From Alteromonas sp. KUL49 (GTDB lineage: Bacteria; Pseudomonadota; Gammaproteobacteria; Enterobacterales; Alteromonadaceae): a DNA stretch of 64,000 bases. The position numbers were made by a program, and so were the translations under genes. The stretch spans positions 124,001 to 188,000 of the forward strand of contig NZ_BJKL01000003.1 in the NCBI RefSeq assembly GCF_006538345.1. The letters are read 5' to 3'. Of the stretch, positions 18,361 to 29,643 are shown piece by piece. The notes under the pieces are model-generated. The model was not told where the DNA came from, made no database searches, and worked only from the letters and a program-made list of their open reading frames with translations. Numbering within the stretch: position 1 is the stretch's first letter; each line of letters opens with the position of its first letter.

Positions 18361-18633
18361 TTATAGAGGTACTTTAATTTTCAATGGGCCGTTGGGGTTA
18401 CAGCAGCAGGGGAGGATTTCATCGTCGTCGATGAAAGCGAGTGGATCGGTGGAGTAGGTAACGTCACCGTCTAATAGCTTGGTGCGACAGGCGCCACAAA
18501 AGCCTTCTCTACAATGGTAGTGAATGTGAACACCGGCTGATTCTAGGGCTTTTAAGAGATTAGTTTCGGTGGTTGTTGCCAAAGTACCCACATCGACAAT
18601 GTCGATGTGGATCACCTTATCTTTGTCTGTCAT
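18361..18633 (-). CDS. yfaE: ribonucleotide reductase ferredoxin YfaE
   Basis: YfaE is a 2Fe-2S ferredoxin that supplies electrons to rebuild the diferric-tyrosyl cofactor of NrdB. The 90-aa protein has the plant-type cluster motif CREGFCGACRTK and the fourth cysteine in LPCCC near residue 78. It lies 11 nt after nrdB in the same direction, as in E. coli. Confidence 0.93.
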   Translation of the reverse strand: MTDKDKVIHIDIVDVGTLATTTETNLLKALESAGVHIHYHCREGFCGACRTKLLDGDVTYSTDPLAFIDDDEILPCCCNPNGPLKIKVPL

Positions 18634-18644
18634 TGGCAGACAGA

Positions 18645-19775
18645 TTACAGCTCGATATCTGCAAAGTCGTCTTCGCTTACTGCTGAATCTATTTGGCCAA
18701 CAAGGTAAGAGCTAATTTCTGACTCTTGAGGGGCAACCTGTACGTTGTCTGAATTGAGGTAGTTATTCATCCAAGGTAAAGGGTTACTTTCTACGTTGAA
18801 TGGTGCGTCAAAACCAATCGCAGTCATACGTTGATTAGCGATGTATTCTACGTATTGGCAGAGGATCTCTTTATTTAGTCCCAGCATTGAGCCGTTCTTA
18901 AACAAGTAGTCAGCCCATTCTTTTTCCTGAGCAACCGCATTCATAAAGATAGCTTTCGCTTCTTCTTTGCACTCTTCGGCAATCTGCGCCATTTCTGGAT
19001 CGTCTTTGCCTTTTGCCCACAAGTTAAGTACGTGTTGGGTAGAAGAAAGGTGCAGGTTCTCATCACGTGCAATCAGGCGAATGATTTTAGAGTTCCCTTC
19101 CATTAGCTTTCTTTCTGCAAATGCAAAGGTACAAGCAAAGGATACATAGAAACGGATGGCTTCTAGCGCATTTACTGAGTTCATGCACAAATAAAGCTTC
19201 TTCTTTAATTCATACATGTTGATGACGTGAGTTTCACCATTAACCGTGTGCTCACCTTCGCCTAGGGTTTGCCATAGCTGTGTGGCGAAAATCAGGTCAT
19301 CGTAGTACTTAGAGATGTCAGCTGCGCGACGTTTAATCTCATCGTTTACCACAATATCAGCAAAGATATCGCTCGGATCTGAGAATAGATTTCTAAGAAT
19401 GTGCGTGTATGAACGAGAGTGAATGGTTTCAAAGAAAGACCACGTTTCTACCCATGTCTCTAATTCTGGCAAAGAGATAATCGGCAAGAAAGCGATATTT
19501 GGGCTTCGACCTTGTACAGAGTCTAACAGCGTTTGATATTTCAAGTTTGAAATGAATATGTGCTTTTCTGGGTCGGTCAGCTGTTGAAAGTCTACGCGAT
19601 CGCGGCTCACATCGACTTCTTCTGGGCGCCAAAAAAAGCTGATTTGCTTTTCAATTAACTTTTCGAAAATTGCATGTTTCTGTTGGTCGTATCGAGCAAC
19701 GTTTACTGGGTTGCCGAAAAACATTGGTTCTACCAATGGATTTGTACTTTGTTGATTAAACGTAGTGTATTTCAT
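18645..19775 (-). CDS. nrdB: class Ia ribonucleotide reductase, beta subunit
   Basis: NrdB carries the diiron centre and the tyrosyl radical used by NrdA. The 376-aa protein has E. coli length and the metal and radical region: [14 protein letters not shown] for the first ligands, [16 protein letters not shown] with ligands and the radical tyrosine, and [13 protein letters not shown] for the second half. It follows nrdA with a 78-nt gap and precedes yfaE. Confidence 0.97.
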   Translation of the reverse strand: MKYTTFNQQSTNPLVEPMFFGNPVNVARYDQQKHAIFEKLIEKQISFFWRPEEVDVSRDRVDFQQLTDPEKHIFISNLKYQTLLDSVQGRSPNIAFLPIISLPELETWVETWSFFETIHSRSYTHILRNLFSDPSDIFADIVVNDEIKRRAADISKYYDDLIFATQLWQTLGEGEHTVNGETHVINMYELKKKLYLCMNSVNALEAIRFYVSFACTFAFAERKLMEGNSKIIRLIARDENLHLSSTQHVLNLWAKGKDDPEMAQIAEECKEEAKAIFMNAVAQEKEWADYLFKNGSMLGLNKEILCQYVEYIANQRMTAIGFDAPFNVESNPLPWMNNYLNSDNVQVAPQESEISSYLVGQIDSAVSEDDFADIEL

Positions 19776-19853
19776 GATGGCCTAACTAAAACAATGGCGA
19801 CAAACGCGTTTATTATTTATGTTCTTACTGTACAAGCTGGAGTAGGGTGCGCG

Positions 19854-22178
19854 CTAAATCTTGCACGCACCGCCAGCACAATCATCGTCTTCTTCTACAA
19901 TTACTTCTTCTTGACGAGGCATAGGCTCTTTGGCTTTTGCCGCATCTGCCGCAGAAGCATCTGCAGCGCCATCACGAGTGTTGTGATAGTAAAGTGTTTT
20001 TACACCTAGTTTGTAGGTGGTAAGCAAGTCTTTCAATAGCAGCTTCATCGGGACCTTGTTGCCATCGTAGCGACTTGGATCGTAGTTGGTGTTAGCAGAG
20101 ATAGTTTGGTCGATAAACTTCTGCATAATACCCACAAGCTGCAAGTAACCGTCATTTGAAGGGATATCCCACAACAGCTCGTATTTATCTTTTAACGTTT
20201 GATACTCTGGTACTACTTGCTTGAGTACACCGTCTTTACTTGACTTAATACTAATAAAACCACGAGGCGGCTCGATACCGTTAGTTGCATTAGAGATCTG
20301 AGAAGACGTCTCCGACGGCATTAGCGCTGATAAGGTAGAATTACGTAGTCCGTGGTCTACGATATCTTTGCGCAAAGCTTCCCAATCATAATGCAAAGGC
20401 TCATTACAGATGGCATCCAAATCTTTTTTGTACGTATCGATAGGCAAAATACCATCGGCGTACGTGGTTTCATTAAACTTCGGACAAGCACCTTTTTCTT
20501 TCGCTAGATTGTTCGACGCCTTAAGTAGGTAGTACTGAATAGCTTCAAAGGTTCTGTGCACTAAGCCGTTTGCACTGTGATCTGAATATTTAACGCCATT
20601 CTTAGCAAGGTAGTAAGCAAAGTTAATAACACCCACACCCAGCGTACGACGACCCATAGTAGCGTTAAACGCCGCAGGAACAGGGTAGTCTTGATAATCC
20701 AGTAGGTTATCTAGCGCGCGTACTGCTAAATCTGCAAGTTCTTCAAACTCGTCTAGCGACTTAATTGCACCCAAGTTAAAGGCTGAAAGCGTGCATAGGG
20801 CAATTTCGCCTTCTTCGTCGTTAACGTTTTGAAGCGGCTTAGTTGGCAGAGCAATTTCAAGACATAGATTGCTTTGACGTACTGGAGCGACTTCTGGGTT
20901 AAACGGGCTATGCGTATTACAGTGATCCACATTTTGAAGGTAAATACGACCGGTGCTTGCACGCTCTTGCATGAACAAGCTGAACAATTCCATTGCTTTC
21001 ACAGACTTCTTGCGAATTGTCGGATCGTTCTCGTATTGCACGTATAGCTTTTCAAACTCTTCTTGGTTGGCGAAGAATGCATCATAAAGACCAGGTACGT
21101 CAGAGGGGCTGAATAAGGTGATATCACCATCCTTCATCATACGCTGATACATTAGCTTGTTGAATTGAACACCGTAGTCCAGGTGTCTTACACGGTTTTC
21201 TTCAACACCACGGTTGTTCTTAAGTACAAGAAGTGATTCAACTTCCATGTGCCAAATAGGGTAGAACAGAGTAGCTGCACCACCACGAACACCGCCTTGC
21301 GAGCAGCTCTTTACCGCAGTTTGGAAATACTTATAGAACGGGATACAACCTGTGTGGAAAGCTTCACCACCGCGAATAGGGCTTCCTAGCGCACGAATAC
21401 GTCCAGCATTTACACCGATGCCCGCACGTTGACTCACATACTTAACAATGGCGCTTGATGTTGCATTAATAGAGTCTAGGCTATCACCAGTCTCAATAAG
21501 TACACATGAGCTGAACTGGCGAGTAGGGGTACGTACACCAGACATAATTGGTGTGGGTAGTGATAGTTTGAATGTAGACGCAGCGTCGTAGAATCGGCGG
21601 ATGTAGCTCATGCGCGATTCTTTGGGGTAGTTAGCGAACAAGCACGCAGCAACTAAGATATAAAGGAACTGGGCACTTTCGTAAATTTCACCGGTTACAC
21701 GGTTTTGTACTAGGTACTTACCCTCTAGTTGTTTGACCGCCGCATAGCTGAAGTTCATATCGCGCCAATGGTCAATGTAGGTGTCCATTTCAGCGAATTC
21801 TTCGGCCGTGTAGTCTTCAACCAAATGCTTATCATACTTGCCCATTTCGACCATGCGTGTGACATGATCATAAAGCGCAGGTGGCTCAAATTGTCCATAG
21901 GCCTTTTTACGCAAATGGAAAATGGCTAGATGAGCAGCCATGTATTGATAATCCGGAGTTTCGGTAGAAATAAGATCAGCCGCAGACTTGATCAAAGTCT
22001 CGTGGATTTCACTGGTATTGATACCGTCGTAAAACTGTATGTGTGCTTTTATCTCAACTTGAGAAACTGACACGTTACTTAAGCCTTTTGCTGCCCAGGT
22101 AACTACTTTGTGGATTTTATCGAGGTCGATAGCCTCTTTTTCACCGTTGCGTTTAGTAACTAGTAAATTGTTATTCAT
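19854..22178 (-). CDS. nrdA: class Ia ribonucleotide reductase, alpha subunit
   Basis: NrdA reduces ribonucleoside diphosphates to deoxy forms. The 774-aa protein starts with an ATP cone (residues about 5-95, allosteric activity site). It holds the active-site cysteines in FSSCVLIETGDSLDSI, SNLCLEI and ALCTLSAFNLGA, and ends with the redox-shuttle pair CAGGACKI. Order nrdA-nrdB-yfaE is that of E. coli. The promoter lies more than 400 nt upstream, just after ubiG, with two NrdR-like boxes (22611-22658). Confidence 0.97.
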   Translation of the reverse strand: MNNNLLVTKRNGEKEAIDLDKIHKVVTWAAKGLSNVSVSQVEIKAHIQFYDGINTSEIHETLIKSAADLISTETPDYQYMAAHLAIFHLRKKAYGQFEPPALYDHVTRMVEMGKYDKHLVEDYTAEEFAEMDTYIDHWRDMNFSYAAVKQLEGKYLVQNRVTGEIYESAQFLYILVAACLFANYPKESRMSYIRRFYDAASTFKLSLPTPIMSGVRTPTRQFSSCVLIETGDSLDSINATSSAIVKYVSQRAGIGVNAGRIRALGSPIRGGEAFHTGCIPFYKYFQTAVKSCSQGGVRGGAATLFYPIWHMEVESLLVLKNNRGVEENRVRHLDYGVQFNKLMYQRMMKDGDITLFSPSDVPGLYDAFFANQEEFEKLYVQYENDPTIRKKSVKAMELFSLFMQERASTGRIYLQNVDHCNTHSPFNPEVAPVRQSNLCLEIALPTKPLQNVNDEEGEIALCTLSAFNLGAIKSLDEFEELADLAVRALDNLLDYQDYPVPAAFNATMGRRTLGVGVINFAYYLAKNGVKYSDHSANGLVHRTFEAIQYYLLKASNNLAKEKGACPKFNETTYADGILPIDTYKKDLDAICNEPLHYDWEALRKDIVDHGLRNSTLSALMPSETSSQISNATNGIEPPRGFISIKSSKDGVLKQVVPEYQTLKDKYELLWDIPSNDGYLQLVGIMQKFIDQTISANTNYDPSRYDGNKVPMKLLLKDLLTTYKLGVKTLYYHNTRDGAADASAADAAKAKEPMPRQEEVIVEEDDDCAGGACKI

Positions 22179-22610
22179 TCTAACTGGCCGTTCTATGTAA
22201 GCGCTGGTCTTATTTTGTGGGCAACAAACTGCCCGCCCCTTTTAAAGTGTAAAACTGTCTTTTTTATTCTTTAGGTCGCCTTTGCTGCTTGCGTGTAACA
22301 AACACACGTAACCGCACTGCCAAAATGTATTCGGCATTAATGCGATCGCATTGATCATAACTTTTCGTTTTGAGGGCGACTGCGGATCTTCGCGGATCCG
22401 ACAACGTGATAAGCACAAGATAGTGAGGTTTTCGTCTTATTGCAACCCACTATCTGGTGGTTATTCGAGCACTTAAATTGAGTACGGAAATAGGTTAGTG
22501 TTGACTCACGTAGGAGCAACGAAAAAACCTGAAACAAAACAAATGCAAGCACTTTGTGTGAAAAGTTATTAATTGAAAATAAATTTTGAATTAAAAAAAT
22601 TATATCGTTA
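22179..22610 (-). promoter_or_regulatory. long nrdA leader with hairpin
   Basis: No gene is visible in this 430-nt stretch. If the promoter at 22599-22627 is used, nearly all of it is 5' untranslated RNA. It contains a 12-bp inverted repeat with one mismatch, CACAAGATAGTG (22414-22425) against CACTATCTGGTG (22448-22459), and a smaller GGGCA/TGCCC stem near the gene (about 22218-22235). I found no recognisable cobalamin riboswitch. Confidence 0.5.
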
Positions 22611-22627
22611 TCACGATATATTGTGGT
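22599..22627 (-). promoter_or_regulatory. candidate nrdA promoter
   Basis: On the minus strand a perfect TATAAT (22599-22604) follows ACCACA (22622-22627) by 17 bp. The -35 is poor but the -10 is ideal, and a NrdR-like box covers the spacer. Confidence 0.55.
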
Positions 22628-22658
22628 TAAACATTCGTCTTGGCCCAATATATGGTGA
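22611..22658. promoter_or_regulatory. tandem NrdR-like boxes
   Basis: TCACGATATATTGTGG (22611-22626) and GCCCAATATATGGTGA (22643-22658) each match most of the NrdR consensus acaCwAtATaTwGtgt. They are 32 bp apart start to start, the three-turn spacing known for NrdR operators. They overlap and lie just upstream of the nrdA -10 region, suited to repression by NrdR. Confidence 0.8.
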
Positions 22659-22676
22659 GTTGATGGTTATGACACA

Positions 22677-23378
22677 CTACTGCCTGACGGTGCATAATAA
22701 ATAGTTAACGTCAACGTTTTTATCTGACAAATAAAACCCTTGCGTCGATGGATCCATGTGTAGCCCAGTAATTGACGTAGCGATTAGATCTGCGGCATCA
22801 GTCATTCGAAGCATTTCAGATGGCTTAATGAATTTATTGTGATCGTGCGTGCCCTTGGGAACAAGTTTTAACAGGTTTTCGGCGCCTAAGATCGCAAACA
22901 AGTAGGATTTAATATTTCTATTCAATGTCGATAAAAATACATATCCACCAGGCTTTACCATTCTGGCACATGCATTAATCACCGAAGCTGGGTCGGGGAC
23001 ATGTTCTAGCATCTCCATACAGGTCACTACGTCAAAACTCGATTCATTGAGTTCTGCATAAGACTCAGCCGTTGTGCATTTATAGTCAACTTGAACGCCT
23101 GATTCTAATCCGTGAAGTTTTGCCACATCAAGAGATGCTTGAGCCATGTCAATACCCGTTACCTGTGCACCAGCTTTAGCCATCGCCTCGGCAAGAATGC
23201 CTCCACCACACCCAACATCAATTGTGGTCTTATCAAATAATCCGCCACAATGTTGTTGAATAAAGTCCAATCGCAGTGGGTTTATTTGATGTAAGGGCTT
23301 GAATTCTCCTTCGGGATCCCACCAACGAGAGGCGAGTTCGGAAAATTTACTAATTTCGTGTTCATCCACATTTACCAT
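22677..23378 (-). CDS. ubiG: ubiquinone biosynthesis O-methyltransferase UbiG
   Basis: UbiG carries out both O-methylations in ubiquinone synthesis. The 233-aa protein begins [23 protein letters not shown], the UbiG signature, and has SAM motif [16 protein letters not shown], motif [13 protein letters not shown] and a C-terminal [15 protein letters not shown]. Length is normal. It is divergent from gyrA as in E. coli, and the nrdA promoter starts directly after it. Confidence 0.95.
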   Translation of the reverse strand: MVNVDEHEISKFSELASRWWDPEGEFKPLHQINPLRLDFIQQHCGGLFDKTTIDVGCGGGILAEAMAKAGAQVTGIDMAQASLDVAKLHGLESGVQVDYKCTTAESYAELNESSFDVVTCMEMLEHVPDPASVINACARMVKPGGYVFLSTLNRNIKSYLFAILGAENLLKLVPKGTHDHNKFIKPSEMLRMTDAADLIATSITGLHMDPSTQGFYLSDKNVDVNYLLCTVRQ

Positions 23379-23685
23379 ATTTAATCGCTTCCAAATTACC
23401 GATTAATCAATGACGCATACGATACCGCAACTATATAGGCTTTCGCATCTGCTAATCGCGTCTCATTCTAGTTTTAAACTATCGTTTGGACGAATTTTAA
23501 TCGCTTGATAATGAATGGTAAAATCTGCGTAATTAAGTCCTACATTATTGCCTCATCAAGTGATACACTCGGAAGATTATGAACCCCATAATAAACAGTG
23601 TGGCGTCACTTGACTTTGTTGGTTACACAACAAACACGGACAGTGCCAGCTACATCCAAATGAAATAATAGGGATTACGTAGTTT
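23379..23685. promoter_or_regulatory. ubiG-gyrA divergent intergenic region
   Basis: This 307-bp gap has no credible ORF. It must hold the ubiG and gyrA promoters. The best sigma-70-like match I see toward gyrA is TTGGAC at 23486-23491 with ATAATG 16 bp later, which is weak evidence. No strong hairpin. Confidence 0.4.
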
Positions 23686-26382
23686 ATGTCAGATAACGCT
23701 AAAGAAATTCTCCCCGTTAATATTGAGGAAGAGTTAAAGAACTCATACCTTGATTATGCGATGAGCGTTATTGTCGGGCGAGCCTTGCCTGATGTTAGGG
23801 ATGGGCTAAAGCCTGTTCACCGTCGCGTACTTTTCGCGATGAACGAATTAAAAAACGACTTCAACAAGCCGTACAAAAAGTCAGCCCGTGTTGTCGGTGA
23901 CGTTATCGGTAAATATCACCCTCATGGTGACTCTGCGGTATACGACACAATAGTACGTATGGCTCAGCCATTCTCACTGCGTTACATGTTAGTGGACGGT
24001 CAAGGTAACTTTGGCTCTGTTGATGGTGACTCAGCCGCTGCAATGCGTTATACCGAAGTTCGTATGGCTAAAATTGCCCACGAGCTGCTTGCGGATCTCG
24101 ATAAAGAGACGGTGGACTTCGTTCCTAACTACGACGGTACGGAACAGATCCCTGAAGTATTGCCGACGAAAGTCCCTAATCTATTAGTTAACGGGTCTTC
24201 TGGTATTGCCGTTGGTATGGCGACCAATATTCCTCCTCACAACCTCACCGAAGTCATCAATGGTTGTGTCGCTTTAATTGAGAATCCAGAGATCTCTATT
24301 GACGATCTCATGACCTATATTCCAGGGCCTGATTTCCCAACGGCAGCTATGATCAGCGGCCGTAAAGGTATTGAAGACGCTTATCGCACAGGGCGTGGGA
24401 AAATCTATCTACGCGCTCGTGCCGAGATAGAAACGGAAGACAACGGTAAAGAAACGATTATCGTTAACGAAATTCCGTATCAAGTTAACAAAGCGCGCCT
24501 TATCGAAAAGATTGCCGAACTGGTCAAAGAAAAGCGTATCGAAGGCGTTTCAGCACTGCGTGACGAGTCTGATAAAGACGGTATGCGTATTGTTATTGAA
24601 GTTAAACGCAACGAATCTGCTGAAGTACTTCTCAACCATCTGTATGCCAATACGCAGTTACAAACTGTGTTTGGTATTAATATGGTTGCGCTAGATAACG
24701 GTCAGCCTAAAGTTTTCAATTTAAAAGAAGCTCTCGAGGCCTTTGTTCTTCACCGCCGTGAAGTGGTTACCCGCAGAACAGTATTCGAGCTTCGCAAAGC
24801 TCGCGACCGTGCTCACATTCTCGAAGGCTTAGCAATAGCGCTTGCCAACATTGACCCTATCATCGAGCTTATTAAAGCGTCGCCTAGTCCTGCTGATGCG
24901 AAAAAAGCATTAGTAGCCCAAGGTTGGCAGTTGGGTGATGTTGCTGAAATGCTTGAACGTGCTGGCGACGATGCTGCACGCCCAGATTGGTTAATGCCAG
25001 AATTTGGTATTCGCGACGGTAAGTATTATCTGACTGAGCAACAAGCACAGGCAATTCTAGACCTACGTTTGCATAAGCTTACAGGCCTAGAACACGAAAA
25101 GATTCTCGATGAATACAAAGCACTTCTTGAAATCATTGCAGAACTTCTCCACATTCTGAATAGCCCAGCACGTTTGATGGAAGTTATTCGCGAAGAACTA
25201 GAAGCGGTTCGCGAAGAGTTTGGCGATGAACGTCGTACCGAAATCACTGCGGCTAGTCATGATATTGATATTGAAGATCTTATCGAGCAAGAAGATGTGG
25301 TAGTGACCTTGTCTCGTGAAGGTTATGTGAAGTACCAGAAGCTTACTGATTACGAAGCACAGCGACGTGGTGGTAAAGGTAAATCTGCTACTAAGATGAA
25401 GGATGAAGACTTCATCGAAAAACTATTGGTGGCCAACACCCACGATCATATCCTTTGTTTCTCTACACGAGGCCGTTTGTACTGGTTGAAGGTGTATCAA
25501 TTGCCGTTTGCTAGCCGAAATGCGCGCGGTCGTCCAATCGTGAATATTCTTCCGTTAGAAAACGACGAGCGTATTACCGCTATTCTTCCGATTAAAGAAT
25601 TCGAAGAAGGTAAATTTGTACTGATGGCGACAGCCAATGGTACGGTGAAGAAAACCGACCTAAGTTCTTATTCACGCCCGCGTGCCAATGGTATTATTGC
25701 CGTAAATCTGGCTGAAGGCGATGAGCTTATCGGTGTTGATATCACTCACGGTGATGACGACATCATGTTGTTCTCAGATGAAGGTAAAGTCGTTCGTTTT
25801 AACGAGAAACTTCGCGATAGTGAAACCGGTGAAGTTAAGCGTGATCCAGAAACCGGTGAAGAGCTGTTAGCCCTTCGACCTATGGGCCGCACGGCTACTG
25901 GCGTACGCGGCATTAAACTGCAAGACGGACAACGAGTGGTATCTTTGATTGTTCCTCGTGGTGACGGTGCAATTCTTACCGCTACAGAGAATGGTTACGG
26001 TAAACGCACACCATTAGACGATTATCCTGCGAAGAGCCGAGCAACCCAAGGGGTTGTATCAATTAAGGTGTCTGAGCGTAACGGTAAAGTTGTTGGCGCC
26101 GTTCAAGTTGACGAAAATAACGAAATCATGCTTATCAGCGACCAAGGCACATTGGTTCGCACACGCGTAGGCGAGGTATCTGTGGTTGGACGTAACACCC
26201 AAGGTGTACGTTTAATCCGTACCGCAGAAGATGAGCATGTTGTTGGGTTACAACGTATCGAAGAAGTTGAGAGCGATGAAATCGAACTTGATGAAGACGG
26301 TAATCCGATAGTGCAAGAAGCCGAAACAGCGCAAGAAGAAAACGCTGCGACAGACAGCGACGGCGCTACGACAGAAGAGTAG
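23686..26382 (+). CDS. gyrA: DNA gyrase subunit A
   Basis: GyrA cuts and rejoins DNA in the supercoiling reaction with GyrB. The 898-aa protein has the breakage-reunion domain with active Tyr122 (AAAMRYTEV) and the quinolone region [10 protein letters not shown], where Ser83 and Asp87 are the sensitive-type residues. The C-terminal domain contains the GyrA box QRRGGKGKS and beta-pinwheel repeats, and it ends in a very acidic tail typical of gammaproteobacteria. Transcribed away from ubiG; a hairpin pair follows it. Confidence 0.98.
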   Translation: MSDNAKEILPVNIEEELKNSYLDYAMSVIVGRALPDVRDGLKPVHRRVLFAMNELKNDFNKPYKKSARVVGDVIGKYHPHGDSAVYDTIVRMAQPFSLRYMLVDGQGNFGSVDGDSAAAMRYTEVRMAKIAHELLADLDKETVDFVPNYDGTEQIPEVLPTKVPNLLVNGSSGIAVGMATNIPPHNLTEVINGCVALIENPEISIDDLMTYIPGPDFPTAAMISGRKGIEDAYRTGRGKIYLRARAEIETEDNGKETIIVNEIPYQVNKARLIEKIAELVKEKRIEGVSALRDESDKDGMRIVIEVKRNESAEVLLNHLYANTQLQTVFGINMVALDNGQPKVFNLKEALEAFVLHRREVVTRRTVFELRKARDRAHILEGLAIALANIDPIIELIKASPSPADAKKALVAQGWQLGDVAEMLERAGDDAARPDWLMPEFGIRDGKYYLTEQQAQAILDLRLHKLTGLEHEKILDEYKALLEIIAELLHILNSPARLMEVIREELEAVREEFGDERRTEITAASHDIDIEDLIEQEDVVVTLSREGYVKYQKLTDYEAQRRGGKGKSATKMKDEDFIEKLLVANTHDHILCFSTRGRLYWLKVYQLPFASRNARGRPIVNILPLENDERITAILPIKEFEEGKFVLMATANGTVKKTDLSSYSRPRANGIIAVNLAEGDELIGVDITHGDDDIMLFSDEGKVVRFNEKLRDSETGEVKRDPETGEELLALRPMGRTATGVRGIKLQDGQRVVSLIVPRGDGAILTATENGYGKRTPLDDYPAKSRATQGVVSIKVSERNGKVVGAVQVDENNEIMLISDQGTLVRTRVGEVSVVGRNTQGVRLIRTAEDEHVVGLQRIEEVESDEIELDEDGNPIVQEAETAQEENAATDSDGATTEE

Positions 26383-26429
26383 GGATAGCGCCTGAAAAAT
26401 TACTCAGGCACTTTCATGTTTCTCTTATT

Positions 26430-26456
26430 CAAGCGGCTTTATGCCGCTTGTTATAT
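26430..26456 (+). terminator. hairpin after gyrA
   Basis: CAAGCGGC (26430-26437) pairs with GCCGCTTG (26443-26450) around TTTAT, then TTATATTT. A smaller GCCTGA/TCAGGC stem lies just upstream (26390-26409). It probably ends gyrA transcription before serC. Confidence 0.7.
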
Positions 26457-26478
26457 TTATAGGTGTTGAAAAATCCAA

Positions 26479-27564
26479 ATGAACCAAGTGTTTAACTTTT
26501 GTGCTGGCCCAGCAATGCTGCCTCAGCCTGTTATGCAAAAAGCACAAGCAGAGTTCACCAATTGGCGGGACTCTGGCTGCTCTGTGATGGAAGTCAGCCA
26601 CCGAGGTAAAGACTTTATTGAAATTGCTGCGAAGGCAGAGCAAGATCTACGGGATCTTCTGAATGTACCGTCTAACTATCATGTGTTGTTTACACATGGG
26701 GGTGGTCGTGGACAATTTGCTGCAGTTCCTCTTAATCTTTCTCAAGCTTCAGATACCAGCTTGCATCTAGTAAGCGGCTCATGGTCTAAAGGCGCAGTGG
26801 CTGAAGCAAGCAAGTATAATAAGCCAGTAGTGGTTGGCGAATTATCTGAGAAAGACGGTTTACAGTATGTCGCTAAGCCCGTTTTAGATAACACCACTTC
26901 TGGTGCTGCTTACTATCATTTTTGTCCGAACGAAACAGTAGACGGTATTGGTTTTGATTGGTTGCCAGAAAGTGGTGATATTCCACTAGTGGCAGATATG
27001 TCATCGACCATATTATCTCATCCCCTTGATGTGGCAAAATATGGCGTTATTTATGCTGGGGCTCAAAAGAATATTGGTCCTTCTGGCTTGTCAGTCGTCA
27101 TTGTTCGCGATGATTTAGTGGGCAATGCAAGGCAAGAAACCCCCTCAATTTTCGATTATGCATTAGCTGCGAAAAGCGACTCGATGTATAACACGCCACC
27201 TACCTTTTCTTGGTATCTTGCAGGTTTAGTGTTTGAGTGGTTAAAAGATCAAGGCGGTTTAACCGCGATGGCGGCAAAGAACGATGCAAAAGCAGCGCTA
27301 CTATACAGCGCGATCGATAGCTCAGATTTTTACGCCAGCCGCGTACACCCTGACAATCGTTCAAAAATGAACGTCCCTTTCCAACTTGCAGATGCTTCTC
27401 TTGATGCTTTGTTTTTAGAGAAAGCAGAAGAGGCTGGTTTACGTGCGCTCAAAGGCCACCGTATGGTGGGTGGAATGCGAGCAAGCATCTACAATGCTAT
27501 GCCTATCGATGGTGTAAAAGCCTTGGTAGCCTTTATGCAGGAATTTGAGCGAGTAAACGGGTAG
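26479..27564 (+). CDS. serC: phosphoserine aminotransferase
   Basis: SerC makes phosphoserine for serine and 4-phosphohydroxythreonine for pyridoxal phosphate. The 361-aa protein starts [14 protein letters not shown], shows [14 protein letters not shown] and the PLP lysine in [14 protein letters not shown]. Normal length. It lies 4 nt before aroA; serC-aroA is a classical operon. Confidence 0.97.
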   Translation: MNQVFNFCAGPAMLPQPVMQKAQAEFTNWRDSGCSVMEVSHRGKDFIEIAAKAEQDLRDLLNVPSNYHVLFTHGGGRGQFAAVPLNLSQASDTSLHLVSGSWSKGAVAEASKYNKPVVVGELSEKDGLQYVAKPVLDNTTSGAAYYHFCPNETVDGIGFDWLPESGDIPLVADMSSTILSHPLDVAKYGVIYAGAQKNIGPSGLSVVIVRDDLVGNARQETPSIFDYALAAKSDSMYNTPPTFSWYLAGLVFEWLKDQGGLTAMAAKNDAKAALLYSAIDSSDFYASRVHPDNRSKMNVPFQLADASLDALFLEKAEEAGLRALKGHRMVGGMRASIYNAMPIDGVKALVAFMQEFERVNG

Positions 27565-27568
27565 TACT

Positions 27569-28846
27569 ATGGAACAATTAACTTTATCTCCCATTCAAAA
27601 AGTGAATGGTGAAGTCAACGTGCCTGGCTCAAAGAGTTTGTCTAATCGTGCTTTGTTACTAGCCGCGTTAGCGGAAGGTGAAACTGAGCTTACCAATTTG
27701 CTCGACAGCGATGATATTCGTCACATGCTGGATGCACTCACAACATTAGGTGTGTCTTACACCCTAAGTGAATGTAAAACTCGTTGCACGGTTGTTGGTT
27801 TAGGCGGGCGTTTTTCCGTTGATGAACCTATTTCTTTGTTTTTGGGCAACGCCGGTACCGCTATGCGACCACTGTGTGCTGCACTGGCACTGAGTGATGT
27901 CAATGTAACACTCACTGGTGAACCGCGTATGGAAGAGCGTCCTATTGGCGATTTGGTTGATTCTCTGCGCGAAGCTAATGCCGATATTACTTATTTAAAA
28001 AATGACGGCTTTCCTCCACTCGAAATCAATGGGAGCGCGCTTACTGGTTGTAAAATGTCAGTTGATGGCAGCGTTTCGAGTCAGTTTTTAACCGCTTTAT
28101 TGATGGCCGCCCCTTTGTTTGAAGGTGACGTGACAATTGAAATTAAGGGCGAGCTAGTATCTAAGCCTTACATTGATATTACGTTAGATACCATGAAAAA
28201 ATTTGGTGTTAGCGTAGTCAACAAAAGCTATCAAACCTTTGTTGTGACTGATGACCAACGCTATGCAGCTCCAGGCAAATTCCTCGTTGAGGGTGATGCG
28301 TCCTCAGCGTCTTATTTCTTGGCGGCTGGTGCTATAAAAGGTGGCACGGTGAGAGTGACAGGTATCGGTAAAAACAGTATCCAAGGCGACATTCGTTTTG
28401 CTGATGTATTAGAGGCTATGGGTGCCACTATAAATTGGCATGACGAATACGTCGAAGTTGTTGGAGCTCCGCTCAAAGGTGTGGATATGGACATGAACCA
28501 TATTCCTGATGCAGCAATGACTATAGCAACAACTGCTCTGTTTGCAGAAGGTCCAACGTGTATTCGCAATATTTATAACTGGCGTGTTAAGGAAACTGAT
28601 CGCCTTTACGCGATGAGCACTGAGTTGAAAAAGCTGGGTGTAGAAGTAGAAGAGGGTCATGACTACATAAAAGTGTGGCCGTCGGAATCGCTCAATCATG
28701 CAGAGATAGACACCTACAACGATCACCGAGTTGCGATGTGTTTTTCCCTTGTTGCATTAAGCGATACATCGGTAACGATTAACGACCCTGGCTGTACCAG
28801 AAAGACATTTCCTGATTACTTCGAGCGTTTTTCTACACTCTACTGA
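27569..28846 (+). CDS. aroA: 3-phosphoshikimate 1-carboxyvinyltransferase (EPSP synthase)
   Basis: AroA joins shikimate 3-phosphate and PEP in the aromatic amino-acid pathway. The 425-aa protein has [19 protein letters not shown], the PEP-binding loop [28 protein letters not shown] and [12 protein letters not shown]. The Gly-Asn-Ala-Gly-Thr-Ala-Met-Arg-Pro loop is of the common (class I) form. Second gene of serC-aroA. Confidence 0.97.
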   Translation: MEQLTLSPIQKVNGEVNVPGSKSLSNRALLLAALAEGETELTNLLDSDDIRHMLDALTTLGVSYTLSECKTRCTVVGLGGRFSVDEPISLFLGNAGTAMRPLCAALALSDVNVTLTGEPRMEERPIGDLVDSLREANADITYLKNDGFPPLEINGSALTGCKMSVDGSVSSQFLTALLMAAPLFEGDVTIEIKGELVSKPYIDITLDTMKKFGVSVVNKSYQTFVVTDDQRYAAPGKFLVEGDASSASYFLAAGAIKGGTVRVTGIGKNSIQGDIRFADVLEAMGATINWHDEYVEVVGAPLKGVDMDMNHIPDAAMTIATTALFAEGPTCIRNIYNWRVKETDRLYAMSTELKKLGVEVEEGHDYIKVWPSESLNHAEIDTYNDHRVAMCFSLVALSDTSVTINDPGCTRKTFPDYFERFSTLY

Positions 28847-28876
28847 GCCTAATCATTTAGCGTCTTAATTCTTACA

Positions 28877-28911
28877 ATAAGCAATGCTTCGATGTTTGTG
28901 GCATTGCTTAT
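28877..28911. other. 11-bp inverted repeat between aroA and cmk
   Basis: ATAAGCAATGC (28877-28887) and GCATTGCTTAT (28901-28911) pair around a 13-nt loop. No T-run follows, so it is a weak terminator at best. It overlaps the -35 of the candidate cmk promoter, so it could also be an operator. Confidence 0.45.
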
Positions 28912-28931
28912 CTGTTATTAACGCGTATAAT
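28904..28931 (+). promoter_or_regulatory. candidate cmk-rpsA promoter
   Basis: TTGCTT (28904-28909), a 16-bp spacer and a perfect TATAAT (28926-28931) precede cmk by about 40 nt, followed by a GC-rich discriminator. Confidence 0.6.
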
Positions 28932-28971
28932 TGCGCGCGATTTTTTTAACATTTTATCTTCTGGAGCAGGT

Positions 28972-29643
28972 ATGCATTCCACACCCGTTGTCACGGTTGA
29001 CGGCCCAAGTGGCGCTGGTAAAGGCACATTAAGTAGCTTGCTAGCAAAACAATTAGGATGGCAATTCTTAGACAGTGGAGCGATTTATCGCGTTTTAGCC
29101 GTTGCGTCGTTACATCACAATCTTCCAAGCGATGACGAAGAAAGCATCGTGCCGCTTGCTACAGGGCTTGACGTTAGCTTTGATACCTCAGAAGGAGGCA
29201 CACGAATCATCCTTGAGGGTGAAGATGTTACCGATGATATTCGCACAGAAGAAGTAGGAAGTGTTGCTTCACAAATCGCTGCATTACCTCGTGTACGCGA
29301 AGCATTACTTCGACGTCAAAGAGCGTTTCAGCAAGACCCTGGTCTAGTCGCAGACGGTCGCGATATGGGGACCGTCGTTTTTACAGATGCACCGGTGAAA
29401 ATATTCTTGACAGCAAGCCCTGAAGCTAGAGCAGAAAGGCGCTACGCTCAGTTGAAAGCGAAAGGCATGGATGTTAATATTGCGCGCCTTTTAACCGATA
29501 TCAAAGCAAGAGACGAGCGCGACACCAATCGTGCGGTAGCTCCATTGGTACCGGCAGAAGATGCTGTAGTAATTGATTCTACAGGCTTGGATATAAACCA
29601 AGTCTTTGAAAAAGCGATGGAAGTTATCAATTCTAGGCTCTAG
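28972..29643 (+). CDS. cmk: cytidylate kinase
   Basis: Cmk phosphorylates CMP and dCMP. The 223-aa protein has the P-loop [10 protein letters not shown] near residue 10, LDSGAIYR, and [12 protein letters not shown] with the CMP-binding arginines, then the lid region DIKARDERD. Normal length. It precedes rpsA as in E. coli and probably shares its promoter. Confidence 0.97.
   Translation: MHSTPVVTVDGPSGAGKGTLSSLLAKQLGWQFLDSGAIYRVLAVASLHHNLPSDDEESIVPLATGLDVSFDTSEGGTRIILEGEDVTDDIRTEEVGSVASQIAALPRVREALLRRQRAFQQDPGLVADGRDMGTVVFTDAPVKIFLTASPEARAERRYAQLKAKGMDVNIARLLTDIKARDERDTNRAVAPLVPAEDAVVIDSTGLDINQVFEKAMEVINSRL

Noticed and set aside
22414..22459. CACAAGATAGTG and CACTATCTGGTG as extra NrdR boxes
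   Set aside because: The CAC..GTG spacing is 6 instead of 8, and the two are better explained as arms of one hairpin.
22179..22598. Cobalamin riboswitch before nrdA
   Set aside because: I could not find the B12-box or matching helices; only local hairpins are visible.
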